Origin: Streptomyces benahoarensis
Lineage (GTDB): Bacteria; Actinomycetota; Actinomycetes; Streptomycetales; Streptomycetaceae
Assembly: GCF_007280575.1 (NCBI RefSeq)
Contig: NZ_VKJP01000012.1
Coordinates: 1 to 49,635 of the forward strand
DNA length: 49,635 bases
Direction: 5' to 3'
Shown here: positions 33,874 to 42,752 of the stretch, piece after piece
How the letters are laid out: every line of letters begins with the position of its first letter
How positions within the stretch are numbered: position 1 is the first letter of the stretch
Position numbers and translations under genes: made by a program
Notes under the pieces: generated by a model
Told to the model about the DNA's origin: nothing
The model's database searches: none
Seen by the model: the letters and a program-made list of their open reading frames with translations, nothing else

Positions 33874-34815
33874 ATGCCCGACTTCTCCATCGACTACGAG
33901 CTGCTGAACCAGGTGCAGACCCGGATGCGTCAGCTGGCCGACACCGCCGACTCCGGCGGTGCCAAGGGCGCGCTCAAGACCCTGACGGAGTCGACCGACG
34001 ACGCCAAGAGCGTCATGGGATTCAGCGACCTCGGCGCGGCCATGTACGCCTTCTCGCACCGCTCGGCAAGCCGGGCGAAGGACGCGAAGGACGGCCTCAA
34101 CAAGCTCGCCGACATCTTCAAGTCGGTGTCCGACAACTACTTCCAGGTCGACGCGGGGATGGCGGACAGCGCCGGGGTGATGGGCACCAGCATCGGCCTC
34201 GACGAGTGGAAGAACAAGAAGGCCGCCTGGGAGCAGTGGGACGAGGACACCAAGGCGTGGAACGACTACCTGAAGGAGATCGGCGCGGCCGACTACTTCA
34301 AGGAGCATCCCAAGGCCGACATCAACGAGGTCTGCTCCGCCGACGGCGCCCCCGGCTGGTGCGACCGGTACAACAACGACAAGGACGTGCCCTCGCAGCC
34401 CGGTGACCACCCCGAGGGCGAGCGGCCCAGCGACGCACCGCCCACCGAGAAGACCATCACCACGGACTCGGGCAGCACCCACGTCAAGGTGACCCTCGAC
34501 GACGACAACAACGTCATGACCGAGGAGTCCACCGTCACGATCGGCTCCGGCGCCGACGAGCAGAAGTACACCAACAAGACGACGTACGACACGGCGCCGC
34601 AGCCCATCACCCTCAAGGACGGCAAGACGTTCGACGCCCGTGACTACACCACGGTGACGACCGGTCCGGACGGCTCGGAGACCACCAGCCGCTACGTCAT
34701 CAACGACGACGGCAGCGGCACCATGACCGTCACCACGGACGACGAGACCGCGACCTACACCCGCTCCTCCCCCTTCGGCGACGGCGCCGAATGGAAGGAG
34801 AAGGAGGACGACTGA
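33874..34815 (+). CDS. WXG-like N-terminal domain protein with beta-rich tail, 313 aa
   Basis: The first ~100 residues are helical and ESAT-6-like (YELLNQVQTRMRQLADTA, AAMYAFSHRSASRAKDAKDG). A Trp-rich helical stretch follows (EWKNKKAAWEQWDEDTKAW), then a Pro/Glu linker, then a C-terminal half made of Thr/Asp-rich beta repeats (KTITTDSGSTHVKVTLDDDN, TTVTTGPDGSETTSRYVIND). One cysteine pair (CSADGAPGWC) lies at about 150-160. It is probably a T7SS substrate or partner of the giant protein encoded divergently. ATG at 33874 has AGAGGTG upstream. It is the first gene of an apparent three-gene operon with two WXG100-like genes. Confidence 0.82.
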   Translation: MPDFSIDYELLNQVQTRMRQLADTADSGGAKGALKTLTESTDDAKSVMGFSDLGAAMYAFSHRSASRAKDAKDGLNKLADIFKSVSDNYFQVDAGMADSAGVMGTSIGLDEWKNKKAAWEQWDEDTKAWNDYLKEIGAADYFKEHPKADINEVCSADGAPGWCDRYNNDKDVPSQPGDHPEGERPSDAPPTEKTITTDSGSTHVKVTLDDDNNVMTEESTVTIGSGADEQKYTNKTTYDTAPQPITLKDGKTFDARDYTTVTTGPDGSETTSRYVINDDGSGTMTVTTDDETATYTRSSPFGDGAEWKEKEDD

Positions 34816-34865
34816 GCCGCGCCCCGCGCGCCGGCCGTCCGACATCCCGTAACCAAGGAGAGATC

Positions 34866-35174
34866 TTGGCCGCCAACATCAGCCTCGACTTCGCGGAGAT
34901 CGAGCGCGTCTCGAACCTCCTCAAGAACAGCGCCGACAACACCCTTGTGCCCCGTATGACGGAGGCCAAGAACGAGGTCGACACGATGCTCAACTCCACG
35001 CTGAAGTTCAACAACTCCAGCCCCGCCCTCCAGCAGTCCTACGAGAAGCTCACGCAGTCGCTGACCGACGCGACGCAGAGCATCAAGGACTTCGCGGAGC
35101 AGTTCGAGAAGATCGTCCAGTCGATGCGGGACATGGACGACGAGATGGCGAACAAGATCCGCTCCAGCGGCTGA
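34866..35174 (+). CDS. WXG100-like T7SS protein (EsxA/EsxB type), 102 aa
   Basis: A ~100-residue all-helical hairpin protein, the size of a type VII secretion WXG100 protein. The turn that normally carries W-x-G reads LKFNNSSPALQQSY here, so the Trp and Gly are absent. The C-terminal helix has MRDMDDEMANKIR, loosely like the YxxxD/E export motif but without the Tyr. TTG at 34866 follows AAGGAGAG by three bases; no other start fits the family length. It is cotranscribed with a similar protein 57 bp downstream; the two probably pair. Confidence 0.85.
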   Translation: MAANISLDFAEIERVSNLLKNSADNTLVPRMTEAKNEVDTMLNSTLKFNNSSPALQQSYEKLTQSLTDATQSIKDFAEQFEKIVQSMRDMDDEMANKIRSSG

Positions 35175-35231
35175 CGCCTGCGCCGCCCGGCGGCACCCCG
35201 TACGACCCGACCGCATTCCCCGGAGGAACAC

Positions 35232-35543
35232 ATGGCGCAGGACGTCTTTCTCGACTACGACGACATCAAGCGTGTCGCCAACACCATGGAGAACAAGTTC
35301 ACCGACATCGCCAACGAACTGGGCGATCTGGAGAACACGGTCAGCGCGCTGCTCAAGGACGGTCTCGTCTTCGAGCAGTCCAGCCCGGCGCTCGAAGAGG
35401 CGTACCAGGCGTTCAGCAAGCAGATGAAGGAGTCCTCCGCGAACATCAAGGTGTTCGCGCAGTCCTTCACCGACATCGTCAAGTCGATGACGGACTCCGA
35501 CAGCCAGATCGCCGCGGGCGTCCGCAACAGCTCCAAGAGCTGA
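35232..35543 (+). CDS. Second WXG100-like T7SS protein, 103 aa
   Basis: Same fold and length as the preceding protein. The turn reads LVFEQSSPALEEAY, sharing F-x-x-SSPAL-x-x-(S/A)Y with its neighbour instead of W-x-G. Helix 2 ends FTDIVKSMTDSDSQIAAGVR. ATG at 35232 has CGGAGG seven bases upstream. It is the last gene of the operon and ends at a perfect 23-bp terminator facing eccC. Heterodimer formation with the first protein is expected from the family. Confidence 0.87.
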   Translation: MAQDVFLDYDDIKRVANTMENKFTDIANELGDLENTVSALLKDGLVFEQSSPALEEAYQAFSKQMKESSANIKVFAQSFTDIVKSMTDSDSQIAAGVRNSSKS

Positions 35544-35550
35544 CCGGCCG

Positions 35551-35599
35551 TACGCGCACGGGCCCGGCACCCACCGTGGGTGCCGGGCCCGTGCGCGTA
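35551..35599. terminator. Bidirectional terminator between WXG100 and eccC genes
   Basis: A perfect 23-bp stem (35551-35573 with 35577-35599) with a three-base loop lies between convergent genes. It is one of the longest perfect stems in the window and has no T-tract, as is common in Streptomyces. Confidence 0.88.
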
Positions 35600-35612
35600 C
35601 CGGGGCCGTGCG

Positions 35613-38600
35613 TCAGCTCTCCAGGACCGTCAGCGGCACCTGCACCGGCACCACGCTGCCGGACGGGCCCGCCGTCCAGGCGCGGCCCGCGTTCATCCGG
35701 GTCCGGATGTGCTCGGCGCTGATGCGCGCGCCGATGATGTCGCCGTCCCCGATCGCCCGCGCCCCGAGCAGCAGACCCCGCCGAGACCGGCGGACCATAC
35801 CGATCCAGCCCATGGAGCTCATGCCCTCCGACGGGCCGCCGATCAAGATGCCCTGGTTGCGGTCCCGGCCCGACGAGGCGATCTGCCGCAGCACCTTGTC
35901 CGCACCGCAGCTGGAGAGCAGATCGCTGTCGTCGGCGACCACGACCACCGGCTTGTCGCCGACGGCGCGCAGCGCCTCGTTGAGGGTGTTCGCCGACGGG
36001 TCGGTGTCCGTGATGACCTGCGCCAGACCGTGGTCGGCGAGCTTGCGCAGCGGCGACTCGCGCGGGGCGAGCACCACCAGCGACGTACCGCCGGTGATCA
36101 GCGAGACGGACATCGCCGCGAGGGCGGTGGAGCGGCCCGACCCGGGCGGGCCGACGACCGCGAAGCTGCCGCCGCCGGAGAGGAAGTCGAAGCCCAGCGG
36201 CCGCACCTCGTCCCCGCCGATGCCCAGCAGCGCCCACATCGGGCGGCGCGACGTCTCCGGGACCTGCTCCATCGCCTCCTGGAAGCCGATGACCTTCGGC
36301 ATCTCCGCCACCCGGAACGGACGGCGCTGCGCGGGCAGCGCGGCGTCCCGCTCGGTGGCCAGGCGCCCGATCTCCCGCAGTGCGTCGGCCTGATCGGCAC
36401 TGCCCCGGCCCGCCGCGCCGTCACCGGCGGTCGGCAACAGCGCGATCTGCGTCTCGACGGCCGCGGGGGTGTGCCAGCCGCGGCCCGGCGGGATGTGGCC
36501 CGGCACCCGGTTCGGCGACATCCCCGCGAGGTAGTAGTCGCCCTTGTCCGACTGGCGCAGCAGCAGCCGGAAGTCGTTGTGCGCGGAGAGCCGCCCGCCG
36601 AGCAGCCCGCGCTCGGACGACGCCACCAGGTGGATACCGGCCGCGGCGCCCTCCCGCAGCAGCCGCGTGACCTCCTCGAACAGCCGCCCGCCGTCGTACT
36701 CGTCGAGCATCTGGGAGATACCGTCCCAGCCGTCGATCAGCAGCATCAGATGGGCCGGGCGTTCGGCGGCCGGGAGGGCGGCGCGCAGCTCCGTCAGGCT
36801 CGCGCAGTCGTGCGCCGACATCTTCTCCTGACGCATGGTCAGCTCACGGATGAGGCGGCCCAGCAGCCGCGCCAGCCGCTCGGTGTCGAACCGGGAGACC
36901 ACCGCACCGCAGTGCGGCAGCGCCTCCAGCGCCGACAGACCGCCGCCCGCCGCGTCGATCGCGTACAGATGCAGATCGGCGGCGGACAGCGTGCGCGCCG
37001 CCGAACCGGCGAGGGTGCGCAGCACCTGCGTACGGCCCGAGCGCGGCGCGCCCACGACGTAGAGGTGGCCGAACGACGAGAAGTCCAGGCAGCAGACCCG
37101 GCGCTCCTGGAGGCTCGGCAGGTCGAGCAGCGCGTACGGCACGGCCGCGGGACGCCCCGGCGGGGTCGGCGGGGCCTCGGGCAGATCGTCGAGGGTGACG
37201 TCGTCCGGCAGCGCGGGCAGCCACGGGCTGGCCTGCTCGCTGTGGTCCTCCAGCGCGGCGGTCGCCTTCCGGATCGTCTCGACCAGCGCGAGCAGATCGG
37301 TCGCGGTCTCCGGGGCCGCGGCCTCCCCGGCCTCCTCGTCGTCGAACAGCTCCACCGGACGGCCCAGCCGGTTCCAGGACAGTTCCACCCCGCGGACGTT
37401 GCGGGCCGCGGCGGTGACCGCACCCGGCTGCGCGGGCGCGTCGTCCTCCCCGGGCTCCTGACCGGCGCGGGCGGCGCCCACCCAGGCGGTCTGGAACGGC
37501 GTCGGCGCATGGTCACCGCGGCGCACCAGGGCACGGCCCGGCGTCGCGGAGGAGATGCTCACCGCGTCGCCGGAGTCGATGATGTCCTGGCTCTCGCTCT
37601 TGTCGGTGACCCGCAGCGCGATCCGCAGATTGGTGTTGGCCTTGATGTCGGTGGAGACCGAACCGCCGGGCCGCTGCGTGGCGAGGATCAGATGCAGACC
37701 GAGCGAACGGCCGCGCTGCGCCAGGCTGATGAGGCCCGGGACGAAGTCCGGCACCTCGCGCACCAGCGTCGCGAACTCGTCGATGACGATCAGCAGCCGC
37801 GGCAGCGCGGGCAGCTCACGGCTGCGGGACCGCTTGGCGCGGTAGTCGGCGTGGTCCTTTGCCTCGACGTCCGCGAGCAGCTGCTCACGGCGGCGCAGCT
37901 CCGCGTCGAGCGAGGCCAGCGCCCGCTGCACGAGGTGGCCGTCGAGGTCGGTGACCATGCCGAGGGTGTGCGGCAGTTCGGCGCATTCGCGGAACGCGCT
38001 GCCGCCCTTGTAGTCGATGAGGACGAACGCCAGCTCGTCGGGCCGGTTGGCGGCGGCGAGCGAGGCGATCATCGTCTGGAGCAGTTCGGACTTGCCGGAG
38101 CCGGTGGTGCCCGCGACCAGACCGTGCGGCCCGTCGCGCACCAGGTCCAGGCGGAGCGGCCCGTCGTACCCGGCGCCCAGCACGAACGTCGTCGACGCCG
38201 GACGCTTCTGCCACGACCGCAGCAACGCCTCGACGCTCGGCGGCTCCTGGCCGATCAGCCCGAGCAGCTTGACGCCGTCCGGCAGCCCCGAGTCGCCGTC
38301 GAGGGTGACGTCACGGACCGGGGCGAGCGCCCGGGCGACCTCCTCGCACCAGGCGGTGTCCACCAGATCCGCGCGGACGCCGCCGACCTTGGGTGAGCCG
38401 GTGGTGCGCACGGCGAGGTGGTTGCCGGTCGCGGTGATGACGGAGGTGCACTCCTCCGGCAGCAGCCGCTCCTGCTCGTCCACGCAGAGGCTGTAGATGT
38501 GCACCGGCGGCCCGGCCTTGAGGACCTGCACCATGCCCGGCACGTCCCGCAGCCGCCGCGCCCCGTCCGCGATGACCAGCACATCCGGTTCGTCCAGCAG

Positions 38601-40253
38601 GGTGCGGCCGAGCGCGGAGGCCGCGGCGGCGGTACGGGCCTGGATGTCGGCGACGAGTTCGTTGATGCGGTGCGCGGTGCTCTCGGGGTCGTTGCCGATC
38701 GCCACGACGCTGGTGCCGCGGCCGGTGTCCAGATGCGGCAGCCACCGCACCCACGACCAGGCTTCGGCGTTCTCGTCGCTGGTGAGGACCACGATGCGCA
38801 GATCGCGGGGGCTGTGCAGCACCGCGCTCTGCGCGACCGTCCAGGCGGCGACGGAGCGGGTGAGGGCGCCGGGCCCGGCCAGCCCGACGACGCCGAGGTC
38901 GGCCATCTCCAGGCCGTACGGCACATCGGCGAGCCGCCAGTGCACGGAGCGGTGGTTGGAGTCCCGCGCCTGGTCCTCGATGCGCCGCAGCGACGGGCGG
39001 GTCAGCGTGCCCAGCCGCACCGTGAGCCGGTCCGGGTCGCGGCGGCGCCGCTCCCAGAGGGAACCGGACGGGCCGGTGGCGGTCAGCAGCACCGTCGCCG
39101 GGTCGGGGAAGGTGGTGTTGCGCAGATGCCGTTCTTCGATGGCGGCCTCGCGCAGCTCCAGTTCGAGGGAGGCGCGGCGCAGCCGGTAGACGCGCAGCGA
39201 CTCCTCGTACTGCTTGCGGCCGGTGCGGCGGCCGATGATCCAGTTGCTGACCGCCATCATCGGGCTGAAGAAGATGAAGATCATGAAGTAGAAGGACCGG
39301 AAGAGGCCCATCATGATCAGGCCCATCATCAGCGGCGCCAGCACGAACAGCAGCGGGAAGGCGCGCGGCCCGGGGCGCGACGGCGGGCCCTGCATCCGCA
39401 TCGTCTCGGCGTCCAGATGCGGCGCGATCCGCGGCGGACGGTTGTACTCCACCGCCATACCGTCCGCCGACGGGTTCACCGCCGCGTCCGGCTGGAACGG
39501 CGCCGTCAGCCGCAGCAGATGCTCCCCCAGGGAGAGATCGGCGAAGGCCGGCCACTCCGCGGAACCGTCGCCCGGCGGCGGACGGTGGCCCGGGGGCCGC
39601 GGCGGCTCGGCCGGGGGCAGCCCGTCGGGGCCGGACGCGACCGAGTGGCCGCCGGTGCCACCGTCGCGGGTCCCGGCCGGTTCCTCCGCCGTCAGCGGGG
39701 TGCCGGTCTCGGGGTCCACCGGCGGCGGGGGCGTCAGGCTGCGCAGCCCGCAGCTGTCCTCGTCGGCGTCCTCCGGCAGCAGGTACGACACCGCGCCGTC
39801 CGGGCCGACGGTGAGCCAGACGCCGTGGTCGGGGGCGCCGCCGCCGGACAGCCGCAGCGCGCAGCCGCGGGCGGTGCCGATCTCGTGGCTGCCCGCGCCG
39901 AGCCGCCAGACCCGGCCCGCGCCGGGCCCGCCGACGTGCCGGACCTCGACGAGAACGGGGTCGCCCGGCGCCGGGGCCCACGCCCGCGAGGGGGGATCGA
40001 CGGCGCACGGCGCGCCCAGACCGAGGACGGCGCCGTCCCGGATCCCGGAGCCGCGCAGCGGCAGCGCACCGTCCAGCGCGCGGTCACCGAGGTAGACCTG
40101 CGGGGGCGGCGAGGGCGGCGAGGGAGCATCGCCGGTGTCCGGCGGCGCCGGGGCCAGGGAGGCGGCGAGGTCGGCGACGGTCGCCTGCTCGGGCACATCG
40201 AGCAGATGGTCCGTCAGGCGTCCGGCGTCGGAGGTGGTGAGCGTCAGTTTCAC
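35613..40253 (-). CDS. eccC: EccC/EssC-type FtsK/SpoIIIE ATPase of type VII secretion, 1,546 aa
   Basis: Motor of type VII secretion. The N-terminus has a ubiquitin- or FHA-like beta domain (KLTLTTSDAGRLTDHLLDVP) and an FHA-like domain (VWRLGAGSHEIGTARGCALR), followed by two membrane segments (about 298-340). Three ATPase domains follow: D1 Walker A GTTGSGKS (715-722) and Walker B LLIVIDEF (820-827); D2 degenerate GAPRSGRT (1068-1075); D3 degenerate GPPGSGRS (1368-1375). Only D1 keeps the Walker lysine. FHA domains at the front are typical of Firmicutes EssC and less so of mycobacterial EccC. GTG at 40253 was taken as start; a TTG at 40280 is possible. Confidence 0.9.
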   Translation of the reverse strand: MKLTLTTSDAGRLTDHLLDVPEQATVADLAASLAPAPPDTGDAPSPPSPPPQVYLGDRALDGALPLRGSGIRDGAVLGLGAPCAVDPPSRAWAPAPGDPVLVEVRHVGGPGAGRVWRLGAGSHEIGTARGCALRLSGGGAPDHGVWLTVGPDGAVSYLLPEDADEDSCGLRSLTPPPPVDPETGTPLTAEEPAGTRDGGTGGHSVASGPDGLPPAEPPRPPGHRPPPGDGSAEWPAFADLSLGEHLLRLTAPFQPDAAVNPSADGMAVEYNRPPRIAPHLDAETMRMQGPPSRPGPRAFPLLFVLAPLMMGLIMMGLFRSFYFMIFIFFSPMMAVSNWIIGRRTGRKQYEESLRVYRLRRASLELELREAAIEERHLRNTTFPDPATVLLTATGPSGSLWERRRRDPDRLTVRLGTLTRPSLRRIEDQARDSNHRSVHWRLADVPYGLEMADLGVVGLAGPGALTRSVAAWTVAQSAVLHSPRDLRIVVLTSDENAEAWSWVRWLPHLDTGRGTSVVAIGNDPESTAHRINELVADIQARTAAAASALGRTLLDEPDVLVIADGARRLRDVPGMVQVLKAGPPVHIYSLCVDEQERLLPEECTSVITATGNHLAVRTTGSPKVGGVRADLVDTAWCEEVARALAPVRDVTLDGDSGLPDGVKLLGLIGQEPPSVEALLRSWQKRPASTTFVLGAGYDGPLRLDLVRDGPHGLVAGTTGSGKSELLQTMIASLAAANRPDELAFVLIDYKGGSAFRECAELPHTLGMVTDLDGHLVQRALASLDAELRRREQLLADVEAKDHADYRAKRSRSRELPALPRLLIVIDEFATLVREVPDFVPGLISLAQRGRSLGLHLILATQRPGGSVSTDIKANTNLRIALRVTDKSESQDIIDSGDAVSISSATPGRALVRRGDHAPTPFQTAWVGAARAGQEPGEDDAPAQPGAVTAAARNVRGVELSWNRLGRPVELFDDEEAGEAAAPETATDLLALVETIRKATAALEDHSEQASPWLPALPDDVTLDDLPEAPPTPPGRPAAVPYALLDLPSLQERRVCCLDFSSFGHLYVVGAPRSGRTQVLRTLAGSAARTLSAADLHLYAIDAAGGGLSALEALPHCGAVVSRFDTERLARLLGRLIRELTMRQEKMSAHDCASLTELRAALPAAERPAHLMLLIDGWDGISQMLDEYDGGRLFEEVTRLLREGAAAGIHLVASSERGLLGGRLSAHNDFRLLLRQSDKGDYYLAGMSPNRVPGHIPPGRGWHTPAAVETQIALLPTAGDGAAGRGSADQADALREIGRLATERDAALPAQRRPFRVAEMPKVIGFQEAMEQVPETSRRPMWALLGIGGDEVRPLGFDFLSGGGSFAVVGPPGSGRSTALAAMSVSLITGGTSLVVLAPRESPLRKLADHGLAQVITDTDPSANTLNEALRAVGDKPVVVVADDSDLLSSCGADKVLRQIASSGRDRNQGILIGGPSEGMSSMGWIGMVRRSRRGLLLGARAIGDGDIIGARISAEHIRTRMNAGRAWTAGPSGSVVPVQVPLTVLES

Positions 40254-40340
40254 GGGGGTCCCACTGATCGGTGCCGTCAAAGGCGCGGTACGGGGCGAGC
40301 GGCCGCCGGGCGGCGGCCGCTCGCGGTGCGGCGGGTCGGG

Positions 40341-41678
40341 TCAGGAACGCGCGGCGGGCCGGGCGGTGCCGCCGGGCGCTTCCTGCCCCCGGTCGACGGG
40401 CGCGGCCTGGCCGGGGAACCCGTCGGCGGCGTCCTGCGCGATGTCGTTCGCGGCGGCGCGCGCGGAGACGCCGGGCGCACCGGCGGCGCCGCTCCGGGCG
40501 GAGGCGCCCGGAGCCGACGGTTCCTCCGCTGTGGCGGCGCTCCTCGCGGTGGACACCGGGCGCCGCTCGGCGGGCGCCGGGGCGCGGCTGCCGACGGCCG
40601 CCGCCTCCGCGGCCGCGTCCTCGTCGAACAGCGCGTCCGGGTGGCCGTCGGCCATGCCCGCGGCGGGCGGCGGCGGCAGCACCGGCGGCAGGTCGGCCAG
40701 GACCCGGGACAGGGCCCGGCCCAGCGCGTTCGCCGAGGTCAGCAGCGAGGTACCGGCGAGCAGCAGCTGACCGTGGCGGTCCGTCAGCAGCCGCCGGGCG
40801 TGGCCGCGGGGGCGGCCCGGCACCACGAACCGCAGCCGGGGCGGGCCGCCGGGGCTGCGCCCGAAGTCGTCGGGCAGCGGATCGGGCAGCTCGGCGGCGG
40901 CGAGCACCGGTGCGATGCCGTGGCGCGGCTCCGTCTCCCGGGCGGCGCGGTACGCCTCACGGACCGGCGCGCCCGGATGCCGCGGGTGGACGCCCTCGGC
41001 TACGGTCACCAGGCCCTCCGGCAGTCGCGCGTCGAGCTGCGCGGTGAGCGCCCGCACCAGGGCGGGGGCGGTGCGGGCGTCGCCCTCCACCGCTGTGACG
41101 GCGGGCCCCGACGCCAGATCGAGGAAGGCGCAGCGGCCCTCCCCGACGCCGACCGCGACGAGCAGCGGCGGGCCGTCCTCCGCGGACGGCGCGACGGCGG
41201 GCAGGTCCTCGCGCCGCACCGTCCAGCGGCGCGGGTCCTCCGGGTCCGCGGACCACGGGGCGCCGGGCGCGTCCGTGGCGGTACCGGCGAACAGCACGGT
41301 GACGGTGGCGCCGTCGACCAGCGCCGCGTACGGCCGGGGGGCGCGGTCCGCGGCGGAGCCGGGCGCGGCCGCCTGCCGGGCGGCGGTCACGGCACGCTCG
41401 GCATCGCGCCAGGTGTGCGGGGACCTCAGATGGCGCACCAGCAGCCGCAGCGCCTTGCGGTGGGCGCGCAGCGCACGCAGCGGGGCACCGAAGGCGCGGG
41501 CGGTGGCGGCGGCCTCGCGGCGTACGGCGTCCTTGGACGCCTTCCAGCCACCGGCCCGCTGCACGGGGATCCGCAGCAACAGGAAGAGCAGCAGGACCAT
41601 CCCGAGCACGCCGAGAATGGTGAAGATGAGGTTCTGATGGGCGGCGATGAAGGCGAACGGATCGCCGGAACGGCTCAT
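40341..41678 (-). CDS. One-TM membrane protein of the T7SS locus, 445 aa, unknown function
   Basis: One clear membrane helix near the N-terminus (LIFTILGVLGMVLLLFLLL, about 18-36). A basic helical region follows (KASKDAVRREAAATARAFGA), then a mixed alpha/beta cytoplasmic domain (RYAALVDG-like strand, LLVAVGVGEGRCAFLDLA, LVTVAEGVHPRHPG), and an Ala/Pro-rich tail. No family is recognised; it is not an obvious EccB, EccD or EccE. ATG at 41678 overlaps the sigma factor stop (ATGA), so it could be the sigma factor's anti-sigma partner or a secretion component. No zinc-type anti-sigma motif (HxxxCxxC) is seen. Confidence 0.75.
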   Translation of the reverse strand: MSRSGDPFAFIAAHQNLIFTILGVLGMVLLLFLLLRIPVQRAGGWKASKDAVRREAAATARAFGAPLRALRAHRKALRLLVRHLRSPHTWRDAERAVTAARQAAAPGSAADRAPRPYAALVDGATVTVLFAGTATDAPGAPWSADPEDPRRWTVRREDLPAVAPSAEDGPPLLVAVGVGEGRCAFLDLASGPAVTAVEGDARTAPALVRALTAQLDARLPEGLVTVAEGVHPRHPGAPVREAYRAARETEPRHGIAPVLAAAELPDPLPDDFGRSPGGPPRLRFVVPGRPRGHARRLLTDRHGQLLLAGTSLLTSANALGRALSRVLADLPPVLPPPPAAGMADGHPDALFDEDAAAEAAAVGSRAPAPAERRPVSTARSAATAEEPSAPGASARSGAAGAPGVSARAAANDIAQDAADGFPGQAAPVDRGQEAPGGTARPAARS

Positions 41679-42310
41679 GCGGCGGCGAGTTCACGCCGCA
41701 TTGCGAGCAGAGCGTAGTGCGTACGGGACTTGACGGTGCCGCGCGGTATGCCCATGGCCCGCGCCGCCTCGGCGCCCGAGCGGTCCATCAGATGGACGTG
41801 GATGAGGGCGTCGCGGTGCTCGGGGGAGAGACGGCACAGCGCCTGGGTGATCACGCAGCGGTCCACGACGGCATCGGCCATGTCCGGGCCCGCGGGACGG
41901 GTCAGCGCCTCGACGGGCGCCGGGCCCACCGGAACGGCCCGCTCCCGGCGGTGCGCGTCGACGGCGAGGTTGTGCGCCACGGTGAACAGCCAGGACCCGA
42001 GCCGGGGGCGGGGCCGCCCGGCGTCCGTGTGCCCCGATCCGTAGGGGGCTTCGGCGGCGCGGAGGTCGTGGAGGTCTTCGTCGGCGAGGTCGAGGCGGTC
42101 GGCGGCGAGCCAGGCGCGCAGGAAGGTCTCCTGCACGATGTCCTCGGCGCGGTAGGGGTCACCGGAGGTCAGACGGGCGGCGTAGCGCAGCAGGGCCGGG
42201 CGGTGCCGCTCCATCGCGCCGCGCAGCAGCGCGTCCGCGTCGGCGGGCGGGCGCACCCCGCCGGAGCGGCCGCCGTCTGCGCGAGGTGTGGACGGGTGAG
42301 CCGTTCGCAC
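41675..42310 (-). CDS. ECF RNA polymerase sigma factor, 211 aa
   Basis: Region 2: PALLRYAARLTSGDPYRAED, then IVQETFLRAWLAADRLD. Region 4: LSPEHRDALIHVHLMDRSGA, then EAARAMGIPRGTVKSRTHYA. These are the two-domain hallmarks of an extracytoplasmic-function sigma factor. GTG at 42310 fits the AGGAGG about ten bases upstream; a GTG at 42319 lies too close to that site. It overlaps the membrane protein gene (ATGA) and precedes eccC, so it may control the secretion locus. The twin ECF-like promoters at 33737-33817 are candidate targets. Confidence 0.9.
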   Translation of the reverse strand: MRTAHPSTPRADGGRSGGVRPPADADALLRGAMERHRPALLRYAARLTSGDPYRAEDIVQETFLRAWLAADRLDLADEDLHDLRAAEAPYGSGHTDAGRPRPRLGSWLFTVAHNLAVDAHRRERAVPVGPAPVEALTRPAGPDMADAVVDRCVITQALCRLSPEHRDALIHVHLMDRSGAEAARAMGIPRGTVKSRTHYALLAMRRELAAA

Positions 42311-42642
42311 AACGGGCACTCCTCCTCGGACAGGGCACGAACCGGGGACAGCTCTCTCGTGCCGTCGGTACGTGGCGTTTTCTCGGCGCGGGGCGCATGG
42401 GGTGAGGGGGTCCGCGGGGCTCCCCGGTCCCGGTCGGCCGCGAGCCGCTCCCGCCTCGGGCGGTCATCCCGGGAAGCGCGCCGGATACTTCGCGAGCTTG
42501 ACGCAAAGTCCGGCCCGGCAACCTCAAGGAACCCTCTGAACTTCTCACAGAATACGTGAAGTGTGCAGCCGTGATCCGTGCCGATCCGGCCGTCCCGAAG
42601 CGTCTTCGGCACGCTGACACGCTCCGGCCTGCGGTGCCGCCG

Positions 42643-42675
42643 GATGAACTCCGCAGTGTTCCTATGAAGTTCACC
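42643..42675. promoter_or_regulatory. Imperfect inverted repeat upstream of the sigma factor gene
   Basis: GATGAACT (42643-42650) is mirrored by AGTTCACC (42668-42675), with six perfectly paired inner bases, TGAACT and AGTTCA. Its half-site resembles the GGTGAAC element of the divergent promoter at 33.8 kb. It could be an operator. Confidence 0.35.
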
Positions 42676-42752
42676 GCACCGTCCGTCACACCTGCGGCCG
42701 GTGGGCCGGTTCCACCCCGTGGCCGACAATCGCCCCTGGGCCGCCGGGCGTC

